A DNA stretch of 64,000 nucleotides from Leguminivora glycinivorella (lineage: Eukaryota > Arthropoda > Insecta > Lepidoptera > Tortricidae): positions 19,840,001 through 19,904,000 of the forward strand of contig NC_062971.1 in assembly GCF_023078275.1 (NCBI RefSeq). The letters run 5' to 3'. Below are positions 21,695 to 33,357 of the stretch, one piece after another. The notes under the pieces were generated by a model that saw only the letters and a list, made by a program, of their open reading frames with translations, had not been told where the DNA came from and made no database searches. Both the position numbers and the translations under genes were made by a program. The first letter of the stretch is position 1; every line of letters starts with the position of its first letter.

Positions 21695-22223
21695 TAGTAT
21701 TTTATACAATCGTGATATAATATAAAGCTTTTCAGTCGAATACCATGTTTAGGCCACGAAGCTTGCTGAGTGGCCTAATAGTACGGTACGAGAGTGAAAA
21801 GCTTAATTATATCACTATTGTATACAATACTTTTTCTACGAGTCATCACCTTCATCATCAATGGACGGAAATATCATCATTCATGCAAGTTAAAATTAAT
21901 GTTAATAGAGTCGTTCACCGTTGTATCAACATCGAATTACCTAGCAACCAATTGTTTGTACTAACCGTCTCTGATTGGCCGATTACGCGACAGATAAAAA
22001 AAATGTGTTTCAGATGCAGGAAAATTTGCCAGGTATCGCAAATTAGTATAGAAATTGTATGAAGTTCTATTTTTGAACTTATTACAGTTAACTAAAGTCA
22101 ACTATAATGAGCTTATTATAATTGAGTCGGAACTGCTATAGAGTATCCAACACTGAAAAGTTAGCACTTATAGTTTAGTCTGTGGTGCCCTAATTGACAG
22201 ATTACAGTCGACAAGTAGAAAAA
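21695..22223 (+). repeat. hairpin-headed repeat Z, copy 1
   Basis: About 530 bp, about 95% alike by eye to 53690-54224. The first 140 bases fold back: TAGTATTTTATACAATCGTG.. and TTTTCAGTCG..TAGGCCAC pair with GTGGCCTAATAGTACGGTAC..GAAAAGC..ATTGTATACAATAC. The open frame of about 105 codons across it differs in its C-terminal part between the two copies, so it is unlikely to be a gene. Confidence 0.8.
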
Positions 22224-22649
22224 AGTATTTAACACACAGCTACTTCAAAATTACTTATTTATATGTTGTTAATTGCCCATTAAAATGTTATAATTGAGTG
22301 TATATCTCTTTTATAGTGCATTTATTACGCCCAAGTCAAATAAAACTTGAACTATCTGTTGATACAGATATGGATTATATTTAATCGTGAGTTTCATGTT
22401 TTCTGTCATGAACCACATAGTAAACGTAGTACATGTTGGCAGATTCGGCGGCTTTAATGACCTCTCACACGGACGAATAATGCGTTCATCACGTTGGACA
22501 TTCGCTAATAAAACGCACAAAAGCCGTCGCCTATAGTGTCGCAGTGGAATTTTATAACAGAAAGTGTGTTAAGTACAGCACTTACAATTACAAGTAAAAG
22601 TTAATTTATTACTTGTAAGATACCTCAACCTACAACCATTAGTATATTA

Positions 22650-22767
22650 GACTTATATTGACCGGGATATAGACCGTGATTACCTTTTTGATTTTTGTCG
22701 ATATCCCGGGTCTATATCCCGGTCAATATAAGTCTAATGAAAATAACCGTGAATCATTCAAAACTCT
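22650..22767. mobile_element. minimal Penelope-like copy (118 bp, ends only)
   Basis: Flanked by a perfect 13-bp duplication CATTAGTATATTA (22637-22649 and 22768-22780). It consists of an inverted 3' end (GACTTATATTGACCGGGATA...TTTTTGTCG) joined to a direct 3' end (CCGGTCAATATAAGTCTAAT...ATTCAAAACTCT). The sequence is that of element 1's 3' tail. No coding part is left. Confidence 0.88.
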
Positions 22768-22780
22768 CATTAGTATATTA

Positions 22781-24863
22781 TTGCACTGTTTTACCATGGT
22801 CAATTGTTCAATGCACATGGATGGACAATGTTTATTTAAACTTTCAACTTGTTTTACTCATAGTTAATCTGAAAACGAGACTTTATCACGTAACAATTAC
22901 CTTTATTTATGTAGCCCGACGTTAATTCCAAACCAGACATTACGTTCAAAACGCCATTTGTGTAGGTACATATGTTGAAAATGAACATTATTTTTACTAA
23001 TAATTAAACTGTATCAAAACTAAATTTTACGTTACGTTATCGTTCCATTCTGCATAGGATATCTTCCATAGTTATAGTTTAGCTTAGGAGGCTTGTCTCT
23101 CTGTCCACTGGTCTGTGTACTACGTCACAGGCAACAGTATGCGACGACACGGGTGATTGATGACTGCCGATCGATTACAAACGAGTGCTGTGGACGCGTC
23201 GCTGTCTCTAGCTGCGAGTGTATGTATTGGTAGTCAGTTATGTAACATAACGTATAGTGCTATAAAAGTTGTTCGTTGTTTTCTCCCCAGAGATCGGACC
23301 TATCGAACAAGAGAGGATTTTAGAAACTGAACAAAAACCTCTAAATTAAGTCGAGTGAGTGGGTAGTTTTGGTAGTACATTATTTTTAAAAGGAATAATT
23401 TATATTTGCAAACTGTAAACTGTAAAATAATTTAATTTGTTCATAGAATACTACTAAAATATCCATACAGGTGTACTATATTATGCCATACAAGCTACAA
23501 TTCCAGTAATTTAAAATGAATTATATATTATGTCTAATCCGTTATTATTTTACGAATTTAGGCCACATAAAAGTCCCTATAAATATACCCCATAGGGCTT
23601 CAGTTTCTTCATTGAAAAGATATTGATTATAACTAATGAATCCTTTCAACTGCCTTTATCAGAGCATGAACTTATCGCTTAGTAGTGCAACTATATATGA
23701 AAATCAGGCTACGGCGTAGAAAAAGTAGTTTTTCACTCTAGAATCATTGTGGTGTTACATTTCTGTGGTGTTAAATAGTTAAATTCTACGGTTCTGAATA
23801 CATTTCCTATAAAAAACGAAAAAATAACAATGTTTGTTGCAGATAATTAAGAGGGCGACACTGATTGATTTTTCAATCGGCTGCCTGAAGATCATTGGTC
23901 TACCGCAATTAATCAGTGATTAAATTTGTAACAAGGAAACTCAACGGGAATAAATCGAAGTAATTCGATCAACCTGCTTTGATTTGGATTAGAGTTAAAT
24001 TACTTAGAACCATTTCACTAGGGCGCAGCACCTGGTAGTATTTAGATAAATAACTGATTGTAATTGTATATATACTTTGAAGTTTATAATTTCGAGAAAA
24101 TATAATAATATTGTACAATGTAACATACTCATCTAACTAATTTGTATCTTCTGTTTTGTTATTTTATAAATTACAATCATAGTATATAGGACAGAATTGT
24201 TTTTCATGTTTTTCATGTTTTCATGATTGGTGAAATACAACATACATAAGTATATGGATGGATATGGATATTTAAACACAGGTACATCTTATATTATTTA
24301 TGTTAATGCTTCAGATGATACTGCGTACAAATTCATGAAAAAGGATCGTAAACAGTTAATATACATTCTGGATGAAGAGTGAATTAACATGTTGTTTATC
24401 AACGCTAAATTCATGTAGGTACCACTGTTTCCACTGAATATACCCAATTAGGGTACCCGTGTTCATTTCCGCAGCTTTGTAGCTCCAGAATGAGCCGGAC
24501 CGAAATTATTCAAATAACAAACCAAAGGGAATCGCCGGCTAACTCTTCAAACCTCTTTTACACTTTTTAAAGTTCACTGAAAATAATACTTTAACTATGC
24601 CTTTTATAGTAGAATGTCGTAATTCTTCGACTTGGTTATTATGAATTTTATACAATAAATATAATATATGCAGGCCAATAACGAGTATTTCAAATTTACG
24701 AAGTTTTGTTACAGGTTCAAAAAGTAATAAAAATAATAGAAGCATTATGTTTAGAAATTTGATTTGTATAATTAAGCATGTTTTCGATAGCAATAAGTGT
24801 AGCACATAAAAATTCAAGCTTGAAGAAGCAAGCAAGAAGAAAAGCAGGTCGCATTCCTCAGCA
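22781..24863. other. intergenic, no recognisable gene
   Basis: A CTATAAAAG word at about 23261 sits upstream of a GC-richer stretch (23100-23340), but no exon can be supported. The rest is AT-rich. Confidence 0.35.
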
Positions 24864-24902
24864 GTTCTTCAACGAAAATATAATTTATTTTCGTTGAAGA
24901 AC
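24864..24902. repeat. perfect 17-bp hairpin
   Basis: GTTCTTCAACGAAAATA, loop TAATT, then the exact inverse. It lies 45 bases upstream of the mariner. Confidence 0.85.
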
Positions 24903-25032
24903 GGGACAGAAAAAATATTTAATTAACAAAATAGTCACATCAATGTATTGGGTTGGTAAGAAAGTAATGAGCGATCGATTGAATTACACATAAAATTTTT
25001 GAAAGAGTTCTAGAATCTTCTATGGTCGAAAG

Positions 25033-25068
25033 TATATAAAGGGCGAGTCGCACAGTTTCTCGTCAGTC
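25033..25068 (+). promoter_or_regulatory. mariner promoter (TATA + Inr)
   Basis: TATATAAAG at 25033-25041 is followed about 25 bases later by TCAGTC (25063-25068), an arthropod initiator. The transposase ATG is at 25106. The spacing fits a standard RNA polymerase II core promoter. Confidence 0.55.
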
Positions 25069-25105
25069 ATTCACTAGCTGTCGCCGAGCTAATATAACGA
25101 AGAAA

Positions 25106-26125
25106 ATGGACGAATTAAAAGGGCATGTAAGGCATTGCTTACTATATGAATTTCAGTCTGGCCATTTAGCCGCCGAAGCAGTGCGTAATATATGTCAGCG
25201 TGTTGCTCCTGAAGTTGTGTCTGAGGCCACGGCGAAACGATGGTTCCAGCGGTTTCGTAGTGGCGACTTTTCATTATCAGATCAACCTAAGTCTGGTCGA
25301 CGGGTGAAGATTGATGTAGCCAAATTAAAAACCTTAATTGAATCCGAGGCTAACGAGTCGTACTCTTGCTACCGAGTTAGGCTGCTCTCATGTCACCATA
25401 GAAACACATTTACACGAGTTGGGAAAAAACTACAAATACAGTGTTTGGATACCGCACGAACTTGATAGATGATCAACTAAACCGCCGTGCCGATATCTGC
25501 ATACAACTTCTGTCTTTTCGCCGCACATTCAACTGGTTGGACCATCTTATCACTGGAGATGAAAAATGGGTCTTATATATAAATCACACACGCAAACGTC
25601 AGTGGCTAGCTCCAAACGAAAAAGGAATAGAGGCACCAAAAACCGAGCCTCACCCGAAAAAAGTTATGCTGTCCGTTTGGTGGGATATTCATGGTATTAT
25701 TCACTGGAGACTCCTACCAAGTGGAATGACTGTTACCGCATCAGTATACTGTAATCAGCTTGAAAATTTAAACCAAAAAATCTGTCAGAATCGTCCACAG
25801 CATGCTAAAGTTTTTTTCTTACACGACAATGCCCGCCCACACATTGCAAAAGTGACTCGGCTAAAGCTATTGGAGCTAGGTTGGAAAGTGATACCTCATC
25901 CACCGTACTCTCCAGACTTGGCACCTACGGATTACGCATTGTTCAGATCGCTAAGCAATGCCTTGAATGAAAAAAAAATTCGATGATCAAGCCCATCTAC
26001 GACAGTACATAGCTGAGTTTTTTGAATCTAAACCTAAGAACTTCTTCGCCGATGCTATTCATTCTTTACCAGAACGATGGAGACAAGTAGTAGATAACGA
26101 AGGCCGTTATATTTTTGATAAATGA
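25106..26125 (+). pseudogene. mariner transposase with three frameshifts
   Basis: Starts MDELKGHVRHCLLYEF with the N-terminal helix-turn-helix region (RNICQRV...ATAKRWFQRFRSGDF). Near 25365 the frame changes, and the linker motif WIPHEL is read in a second frame. An extra T near 25471 (AGATGATC versus AGAGATC in copy 1) moves it to a third frame carrying TGDEKW, HDNARPH and YSPDLAPTDY with DD34D spacing. A longer A run near 25972-25979 shifts it again before FDDQAH. The stop is at 26123. No start-to-stop protein can be made. Copy 1 has a different lesion, so the two copies died independently. Confidence 0.95.
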
Positions 26126-26208
26126 TTAAAATATTAATTAAATAAAAATTACAATATTGGTTATGATTCGCTCATTACTTTCTTACCAACCCAATATTAT
26201 AATTTAAT

Positions 26209-26625
26209 ATCTGGGCCACCGAGCTTCACTCGGTTCTATTTTAATATATCACGTCTTTAGATAAAAAACAACTCTATAAATACAAAAACAAAAAAAAAAG
26301 ACAAAAAACTAAAACTTAATTTCTGGCCGGGATTCGAAACCCTGTCACTCTACGATCTATCTGCGTACATTCGTACGACTGAGCTAAGTGGAATCGATGC
26401 GCGCGCGGCGAAATTAACGACCATATTTGACGTTTACTAACGCGAAAGAAAAACTCATGAAAACTCGAAAATTCGCGTTTTCCGGGATCTAAGGCTAAGC
26501 TAGATCGATTTTTCACCCCCGAAAACCCCCACATAACAAATTTCAGCGAAATCGTTAGAGCGGTTTCAGAGATCTTCGGTATATATAAATAAATAAATAT
26601 ACAAGAATTGCTCGTTGAAAAGTAT
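26209..26625 (-). repeat. tRNA-derived SINE-like repeat with terminal hairpin
   Basis: On the minus strand, TTAGCTCAGTCG (A box) and GGGTTTCGAATCCC (B box with one extra T) lie at 26325-26395. The element ends near 26209 with a hairpin ACCGAG..CTCGGT and CCCAGATA. On the plus strand the part to 26625 contains AACTCATGAAAACTCGAAAA and AATTTCAGCGAAATCGTTAG and then TATATAAATAAATAAATAT. It begins 15 bases after the mariner. Confidence 0.5.
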
Positions 26626-27356
26626 AAGATAATTTTTATAATGAATGCCTTTAGACATATAAGAAACCTTTTATTCGCCAATAATAGGTACGTATTTTAA
26701 GGAGTAAACACTCTAAGAAGTTTTTTTATCAAGTCAAGAGCTTCTTTATTTTCAGCTTTCAACGGAAACCATACAAAAATAACTCGGCCTTTAAATGACA
26801 TCATTGCAATCAGAGCGTCAATGTATTTGCGACATCAGTCATGCCAATAAAAGTGCCCTCCGATACACGGACGCAATTAATCCCCGCAAGGAATCACAGT
26901 CAGCCCTGATTAAAAACGTGCCATGCAAGGGGACGATTTTTCCTCTGACGCCCTGCCTCGCGAGTAATTGCCCGGCGGCCGTTATAATTTGTTCAAATTA
27001 CTTGCGGCCCGCGGACCGTAAATTATTCAAGACCGGACCAGTGATGGGCGGGACTGACGCATTTCAACTTTTTGGCACTTGACACTAAAATTTTAATAAT
27101 TAAATACAGTACGATTGGATACTTAACAAAAGTTGAAACTAAGAGAAGTCATGATTAGACGCCAGAATAGAATTATAATAATTATGGTTCAATTATGATT
27201 CAAAATAATAATTATAATTCCGGAAATTAATACGATAATATTCTGGCTGATAGCATCGCGACCTCAACTATCGTACGCGCTAAGTACTCGCGCGTTAAAA
27301 CAACTCATGTCAGTCGATTAGGGTGATTATTGCACTATTTGGAATAAATCAAACCG
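26626..27356. other. intergenic, with unique GC-rich stretch
   Basis: The stretch 26800-27060 (GCCCTGCCTCGCGAGTAATT, CCGGCGGCCGTTATAATTTG) is GC-rich and not repeated in the window. A 95-codon frame crosses it without recognised motifs. It could be a conserved non-coding element. Confidence 0.25.
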
Positions 27357-27678
27357 GCAGCAATTCCCGTTAAGTTTGTACATTTGGATCACGTCTCCGA
27401 TTTGGATAAAAATTGGTAGGCTGATAGAGTCCATGATGCTGAGCAAGATCCACTAGGTTTCAGAAAATGTCCTAGGTTGATTGTATGAAACTTTCCTTTT
27501 TTGTTACCGAAAATGTATAGAAATCTGGTAACAAAAAAGGAAGGTTTCTTACAAACTACATAGGACATTTTGGGAAACCTAATGGATCTTGTTCAGCATC
27601 ACGGACTCTATCAGCCTACCAATTTTTATCAAAATCGGAGACGTGATCCAAATGTACAAACTATTCGGGAATTGCTGC
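27357..27678. mobile_element. foldback element, 152-bp arms
   Basis: The left arm 27357-27508 and right arm 27527-27678 are near-perfect inverses. The outer ends are GCAGCAATTCCCG / CGGGAATTGCTGC and the inner ends TTCCTTTTTTGTTACC / GGTAACAAAAAAGGAA. The loop is 18 bases. There is no coding capacity. Confidence 0.9.
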
Positions 27679-27914
27679 ACGCTTGATACAAATTTCCAAC
27701 GAGTGGCAAGTTAAATAAAAATAAAAGAAGTACGATGTTTCATGGGCTAATTTCGACGGCGCTCAAACTTGCCTGCGTTTTAAGTTACTTTTCGGGCTAT
27801 AATATTGAGATTACACCAATTTCCGTCACCCGATCAAATATCGTATTGCAATGAATCTTTGTTCCCAAGGGTTGTCTGTTTTCTAAGCACATAATTATGT
27901 ATTAGTATATGGTG

Positions 27915-28035
27915 TAATTGTTGCCCGAGTACCCACAATACAAGCCTTATTGAGCTTACCGTGGAACCTAATCTTAAATCTGTGTAATAATTATTTATCT
28001 AAAATTTGTGTAATACTTAATTATTTATCCTACTA
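27915..28035 (+). repeat. lepidopteran SINE, 3' part
   Basis: GAGTACCCACAATACAAGCC, TTATTGAGCTTACCGTGG and TCTGTGTAATAATT match the 3' body of the complete SINE at 28345-28589. The tRNA head is missing. Confidence 0.7.
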
Positions 28036-28344
28036 CAAATAACTACTGGTGGCCGATGTTAGACAGCACTTTATATGAACCATGCAATACGGGCATTGCG
28101 TCGCAGCGTGTTATGTGACACGTCCCGGACAATTGTGCTCGTGCTCGATGATAACTGCCCCGTGCATGCGCTTTGCGAGCTCAGTAATTCAGGGTTGAAC
28201 ACGAAAAGAGACGTTAAATGTGCAATTTATATGCCTTTATACCTCTTCTTATGCTTAACATGTGTGTGATAGGATGTTATTTTAAATAGTATTATTTTCT
28301 CCTTAAACAAGATTATTTAATATATTTAGGTATACAAATAAATA

Positions 28345-28589
28345 AATAAATATTATAGGACATTCTTACACAGATTGACTGAGGCCCACGGTAAGCTCAA
28401 GAAGGCTTGTGTTGTGGGTACTCAGACAATGATATATATAATATATAAATTATATACGTAGAAAACATCCATGACTCAGGAACAAATATCTGTGCTCATC
28501 ACACAAATAAATGCCCTTACTGGGATTCGAACCCGGGACCACGGCGTAGCAGGCAGGGTCACTACCGACTGCGCCAGACCGGTCGTCAA
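28345..28589 (-). repeat. lepidopteran tRNA-derived SINE, full length
   Basis: The minus strand begins GACGACCGGTCTGGCGCAGT (A box TGGCGCAGTCGG). The B box is CGGGTTCGAATCCC. The body contains GGCATTTATTTGTGTGATGA, GTTCCTGAGTCATGGATGTT and CCCACAACACAAGCCTTCTT, and the 3' tail is (AAAT)n. It is transcribed by RNA polymerase III and mobilised by a LINE. It is similar to common moth and butterfly SINEs (Metulj/HaSE type, named from memory). Confidence 0.8.
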
Positions 28590-28706
28590 AACAGACACAA
28601 ATACAGAATAGGGTTACATTTGATATTAAACATTATTTTTAACTTAATAGTACTACATCAATATTGAATAGTCGTTCCATTGGTGAATACCGTATTCTCT
28701 GTTTTA

Positions 28707-28854
28707 GGGCTGGTTTTTCAATCGCCAGATAAATAATATCGGTCAGATAAATGTTAGCTGTCATTGTCATTTATACGTGTGATGAAAAGGATACTGATAA
28801 CTTTATCTGGTAGATATATTTATCTGGCGACTGAAAAACCGGCACCGGCAAAAA
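28707..28854. mobile_element. 148-bp MITE
   Basis: Ends GGGCTGGTTTTTCAATCGCC and, inverted, GGCGACTGAAAAACCGG. Both are followed inward by AGATAAATA. There are no genes. Confidence 0.75.
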
Positions 28855-29884
28855 CCTTAAGTGTGAAAAGTCACATTTCTTCAAACAAAAACGTAACTTT
28901 TGATACTGACTATAATGTCTTATCCTATCAGTATTTAACCCTTAAATGCATTATTTTTTCTTTTCACGACAAATTAATATATGTGAAAGACAATGGTTTT
29001 CTGACTCTATGAAAAATAATAAAAATAATAATTTAAGTTTGATTTTAATACTAAATCAGTTAGAATTTAAATAGGCTAAAACCTATTTATAGAAATATAA
29101 CATTATTGGTAAAATTTATATGAAAAGTAATACTACTAAAAAGGTACACTGTTTGTGAAACCCCTACGCTAATATGAAAAAATCTGCTTAAATCATATAC
29201 TAAAAATCGCCATCATCCAGTTTTTTCAATTCAATTGAAAATAATGTTTTTATTTAGTTATTTAGATGTAGGATCCAGGAGAAATAAATAAAAAGGTCTA
29301 GCTTATATTTTGGCTAGTTTATTTAAAACTAAATACATTGTAGCCAAATGGCCACATAATGCGTTTAAAGGTTAAACGTGTAAGTATTTGATGTATATTA
29401 AAGTTCAAAACAGAGCATTAATCAAAATATAAAATAGATGACATAGATATTGTCACAACCCTATTGATGCGCTCAGACACCATTCACACGGACCCTGTTA
29501 GAGTAAAGGTTTTCCGTTCAATGTAAACCTGATTCTATAGATTTCTATTGTCTTTGACAAATTCCTTTTGACAATAAGGGTAATCGGTTCAATCGGATAC
29601 AACGTTTCACAGTGAGTGAGGTGTAAATGCATTTACAAAAATGGACATTAACAAAAGGACGACGGGAACGTTGGACGGACCTTAGCACAAAAAACAGAGC
29701 TTTATAATATATAACGGTTATCCTACTAAATCAATAATAGTTCATTTAATTTGAGAACCTATTACTTATTATAAAAACACTTTAGTTATGGACATCAAAA
29801 TCTAGCAAGTAAACGAGCAATCTTTAACTATTATTGATAATGTTTTAGTTTTATAAAACCGTTTTATCCGTGTGGTTAAAAATT
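28855..29884. other. AT-rich intergenic sequence
   Basis: No gene and no repeat recognised. Confidence 0.4.
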
Positions 29885-30115
29885 TCACCACCCCTTCATC
29901 CGTGGGTGTCGTAGAAGGCGACTGTGGGATATGGGGTAAATTGTTGCGTAGGCGAGAGGCTGGCAACCTATCACTGAAATGTCACAGTTTAGTTTTCTTT
30001 CAACCCCTTATTTGCCAAGAGTGTCTGTAACTTTAACAGTTTCATGTGCTCTGCCTACTCCTGTATGGGAAACAGGCGTGAATGTATGTTGTTGTTGTAT
30101 GTATGTTTTATAAAA
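29885..30115 (+). repeat. retroelement 3' UTR-like repeat
   Basis: CACCACCCCTTCATCCGTGG, GCGAGAGGCTGGCAACCT, TTTCTTTCAACCCCTTATTT and GTGCTCTGCCTACTCC are phrases I associate with a widespread lepidopteran LINE tail (memory, not checked). It ends with a GTATGT/TTGTTG simple repeat. Confidence 0.45.
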
Positions 30116-32077
30116 CTTCATTAAATAAATAATTCTTTTCATTTCAGAGTTATATAAGTGAATACTACCAGTACCTAATAATTGTTACATCTAGGAAAAT
30201 AATACACACAAACTTAAAATATTGAACGCTAAACATAGGATACCCATATCCACTCAGCATAATCACGCGGCAATCTGTGGCGCTGGTTTTCAGTGGAGAA
30301 AAAGTGGTTTAAAGTGAACCAACAATTATCATGTAACAAAGTGTGCGAAACATTTAAATTAAATAATAAAATTATATTCAACCTGATTTCTACTATTAAT
30401 ATGAAATCTGCGGTCCTGAAACATTATTAAAATTTACTTTAGGTACCTGTAAGTAATATACAACGGTTGCTACCTTGGACGAGGAGTCCCGAAAGAATTA
30501 TACATTTGTATCACGAGCTAACTATATGTGTTTACTTGTGTATGTAAATCGCTGAGATCCTGTACCCACGAAATGGCTTCTGGTTTTGTACAGTTCGCTC
30601 CATAATTTTATGGAGCTCCATAATTTAATATTCCTAGTCAAGACAAAGTCAAGTCTATTTTCCCAAACATGCAAATGCCTCAAACTGCCACGACACTTTT
30701 TTTTTACTCTTTTAAAAATAATATCTCTTTTTCTGTTTCGTATCCTTGACATGTGTCGCCATCTAAAAATATTTTGATTTTCTGCTTATCCTGGTATTTT
30801 ACACCCATCGAAGAGTATGTGATAATTATTGTCATCCGGAATTCGAAAAACGCGATAAAATATTCTACCAAAAACGCAAAAAACACTTGTACAAAAACAT
30901 CTTAGACCAAAAACGTCACAACGTCTTAGTACTATAGCACAGTATAAACTATAGTTCGAATTGAGCATTCAGAACCTTACTTATGTCCGATGTAAAAGTA
31001 TTAAGGTTTATCCGCCAGCGGACTGTACATCCGTATAAAAGTGGCCAGGTAAATTCTGACGTACGCGCCCGCATGTTGCTCCGTCCCTCGGGAGGTCTAA
31101 ATTACGCAGCCCTTTATTCTTAGAAGGCGATATAAATATAAAACAATGGACCCTTTTGTCTGCTAACTTCAACCGGCCCGTAATTATCTAAACTTTTACC
31201 AAATTTATTTGTTTTACCTTGATTTTCGTGTTGGATAGGTTTTTTGTTTTTATTAACCCAAAATTTTCCGATTAGATTGGCAATAAATGTAAACAGCATG
31301 TTTTAACAGTATGGCGGTAAGAAAACCGATTCAATACGATGTCAACGATAGTGTGAACATTTGCAGTGCAGATGCCCATCAAATTGTTTAAGATCTGTCG
31401 ACTTGCTTCTGATATGAACCATGACGAAATATCGGGACTATTTACGCTTTAAGACATACAATTTTCAATGCGTAACCTACTATCAGCACGAAGTTTTATA
31501 ATAAATGATGTTAGTAAAGTAGTTAAAATAAGTAATTGTCATTTATGGATAATGATCCATGTACCATTCTTCCTCTTCCTTCTTTGTCTTTCGTTCCTTT
31601 GTCTTCATAAACTGCGATTTAAGATGAACGTATTCATTTCACATTCTCGATTTAGGAATGGTTTCTTAAATTTTGAACGGGCAATATTAATGCTATGGGA
31701 ATCAATACCGAATAGCATTGTATAAAATTACTTTATAAACGTTTAAATATAAAACAACGAAGCTAAAACGCTTTTGATAAAAGTACAAATTGGACTCAGG
31801 TGGTGGATTACAGACGGGACAGATATTATTTGAAGCTTTGCAAAATATCGTTCGTTTTAACCGCCGCTGCGCGAAATCTCGGCAGACGACGCGTCCTCGG
31901 CAAATTTCCATAAATCAATTTCAATACAAACACCTCTTAGTGAACTCTGTCCGCGGTCTTGGTTTAGGAGCAGATCGTCTATTAGCGATCCATTTTTAAA
32001 ATGCTACACAATGCACAAAACTACAAAGTGCCGCAAAGTTATGCTTAAATGGTTAAATTTATTATTCTCCACTACCT
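30116..32077. other. intergenic, no supported gene
   Basis: GC-richer patches at 31020-31110 (with CGTATAAAAG) and 31790-31915 have no coding pattern I can defend. Confidence 0.3.
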
Positions 32078-32215
32078 AGGTTGTCTGGAAGAGATCGCTC
32101 TTTAGCGATAAGACCGCCTCTTGTTTTACCTCTTAAGTTGTTGTTTATACTTGCTATGTTGTTTCGTGTATTGAGGTGTGCAATAAATAGTATTTGTATT
32201 GTATTGTATTGTATG
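32078..32215 (+). repeat. LINE 3' UTR fragment
   Basis: GGTTGTCTGGAAGAGATCGC, TCTTTAGCGATAAGACCGCC, GTGCAATAAATAGTATT and a (TTGTA)n tail. The AATAAA and pentanucleotide tail mark a retroposed 3' end. Confidence 0.55.
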
Positions 32216-32326
32216 CTTCTTGCTCTTTAACGAGGAACTATACTCAAATTCTGTATGTAGAATGCCATTTTTTATGGTATTGTTAAACGTTATACCATAT
32301 TTTCGATATTAATTTTGTGTTGCCAG

Positions 32327-32438
32327 GTTAGTTATGAAACAACCCAATTTTTCGTGCCGGGCGCTGTCGTTCATGGAGTCAGGGACTGCCACAGCGAGGG
32401 AGAACAAGATCACGATGATGATACTGGTGATGAATCAG
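32327..32438 (+). CDS. candidate host exon, 112 bp, gene unknown
   Basis: A pyrimidine-poor but usable acceptor TTTTGTGTTGCCAG precedes 32327, and a consensus donor CAG|GTGAGT follows 32438. One frame (first base completing a codon, then 37 codons) reads LVMKQPNFSCRALSFMESGT followed by ATARENKITMMILVMNQ. Its codons have the G/C-rich third positions of a real insect exon, unlike the surrounding sequence. The basic stretch followed by a hydrophobic run could be the end of a cytoplasmic loop entering a membrane helix, as in a GPCR, but this is a guess. A second frame is also open (ending GEQDHDDDTGDES). No partner exons were found. Confidence 0.4.
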
Positions 32439-33357
32439 GTGAGTGATGACTGTACTGTGAGGAATGGGATATGAAATACCTAAAGGCCGCTGTACACATT
32501 TGCCGTATGTTGGCAGTTGGCGTCAACGCTGACTGGAGGAGCCACTAGTAAAAGATTCATCATAATAATATGATAATAAAGCCAATAAATCAGGCCTATC
32601 TGTCGACCTTAGGCTACAGTAAGTTTATTCATTTGGAGCACTATTGTGTAATTTTGCGCCCCTCAATAAATTCTGCAACTTATATGGGAAATGCATCGAA
32701 GTGTTAGATTGTGTGCACCGACTGCCTGGCTATCAGTTCCCATACAAACTTGCTGTTGGGTTGCAGTACCTACAGTCTGTCTGAATCGGCCTTAAGAATG
32801 AGAATAAGCTAAATAACATAGAGTCACGCCTGTGGAACCCAAAATAAATAGATAAATAAGCAGGTCACCTGAAACTTTACTGCTCGTTTCATTGCCACTT
32901 AGCAATCACTGGATTGAAAGCAAACGAAAATGTGAATCGCATGAATAGTAAGAAGTATTCAAGTTCCCCGCTAGCACTGACACCGCAACTGTCCGTGACT
33001 TGGATAGCGAGCGGGCCGCGGTTACCGTGCGACAGTTGGAACGCAGTTATCGTGATCAAATTGAGTCAGTTGCTGCGGCGTTGCCTACGAATACAAGATG
33101 CGATTGCACATAATGAAAATGTAGGTTGTGATGAAAGTTGGATATTTTTTGTATCTTTATATGAATAAACTGTCAAAGCGGCTTTAAAGCAATCAACAAA
33201 CTGGGACGTTTTACTAAAGACGATCACAAATCATTTCTAACTGTCATAATTCAATATTATAATTATCACTACGATACGGAGTGTCAACGACTGTACTTTT
33301 GGCAACTGTTCCTGATGTTCCAGTAAAATGTCAAAACAGAGATTTATGTAACTAACT
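32439..33357. other. intron or intergenic sequence
   Basis: An 84-codon frame at 32914-33168 covers a GC-richer patch (32965-33110) but has no splice signals or recognisable motifs. Confidence 0.3.

Larger units (their letters stand above)
24948..26194 (+). mobile_element. mariner element, copy 2 (full length, 1,247 bp)
   Basis: Complete mariner with inverted termini TTGGGTTGGTAAGAAAGTAA / TTACTTTCTTACCAACCCAA and target TA on both sides (24946-24947, 26195-26196). Its length is normal for the family. TIRs of the type TTGGGTTGG.AA..AAGTAAT are known in mellifera/cecropia-type mariners; the subfamily is not settled here. Confidence 0.97.

Noticed and set aside
21745..22062. Conserved 105-codon protein in repeat Z
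   Set aside because: The second copy (53741-54043) is similar as DNA, but its frame diverges at the C-terminus after small indels, so selection on a protein is not indicated.
23255..23345. Promoter/first exon (CTATAAAAG, TCTCCCCAG)
   Set aside because: A single TATA-like word and an acceptor-like word without an open exon or donor are not enough.
28500..28589. tRNA gene on the minus strand
   Set aside because: A and B boxes are present but the sequence is the head of a SINE with a long body and tail; no cloverleaf acceptor stem.
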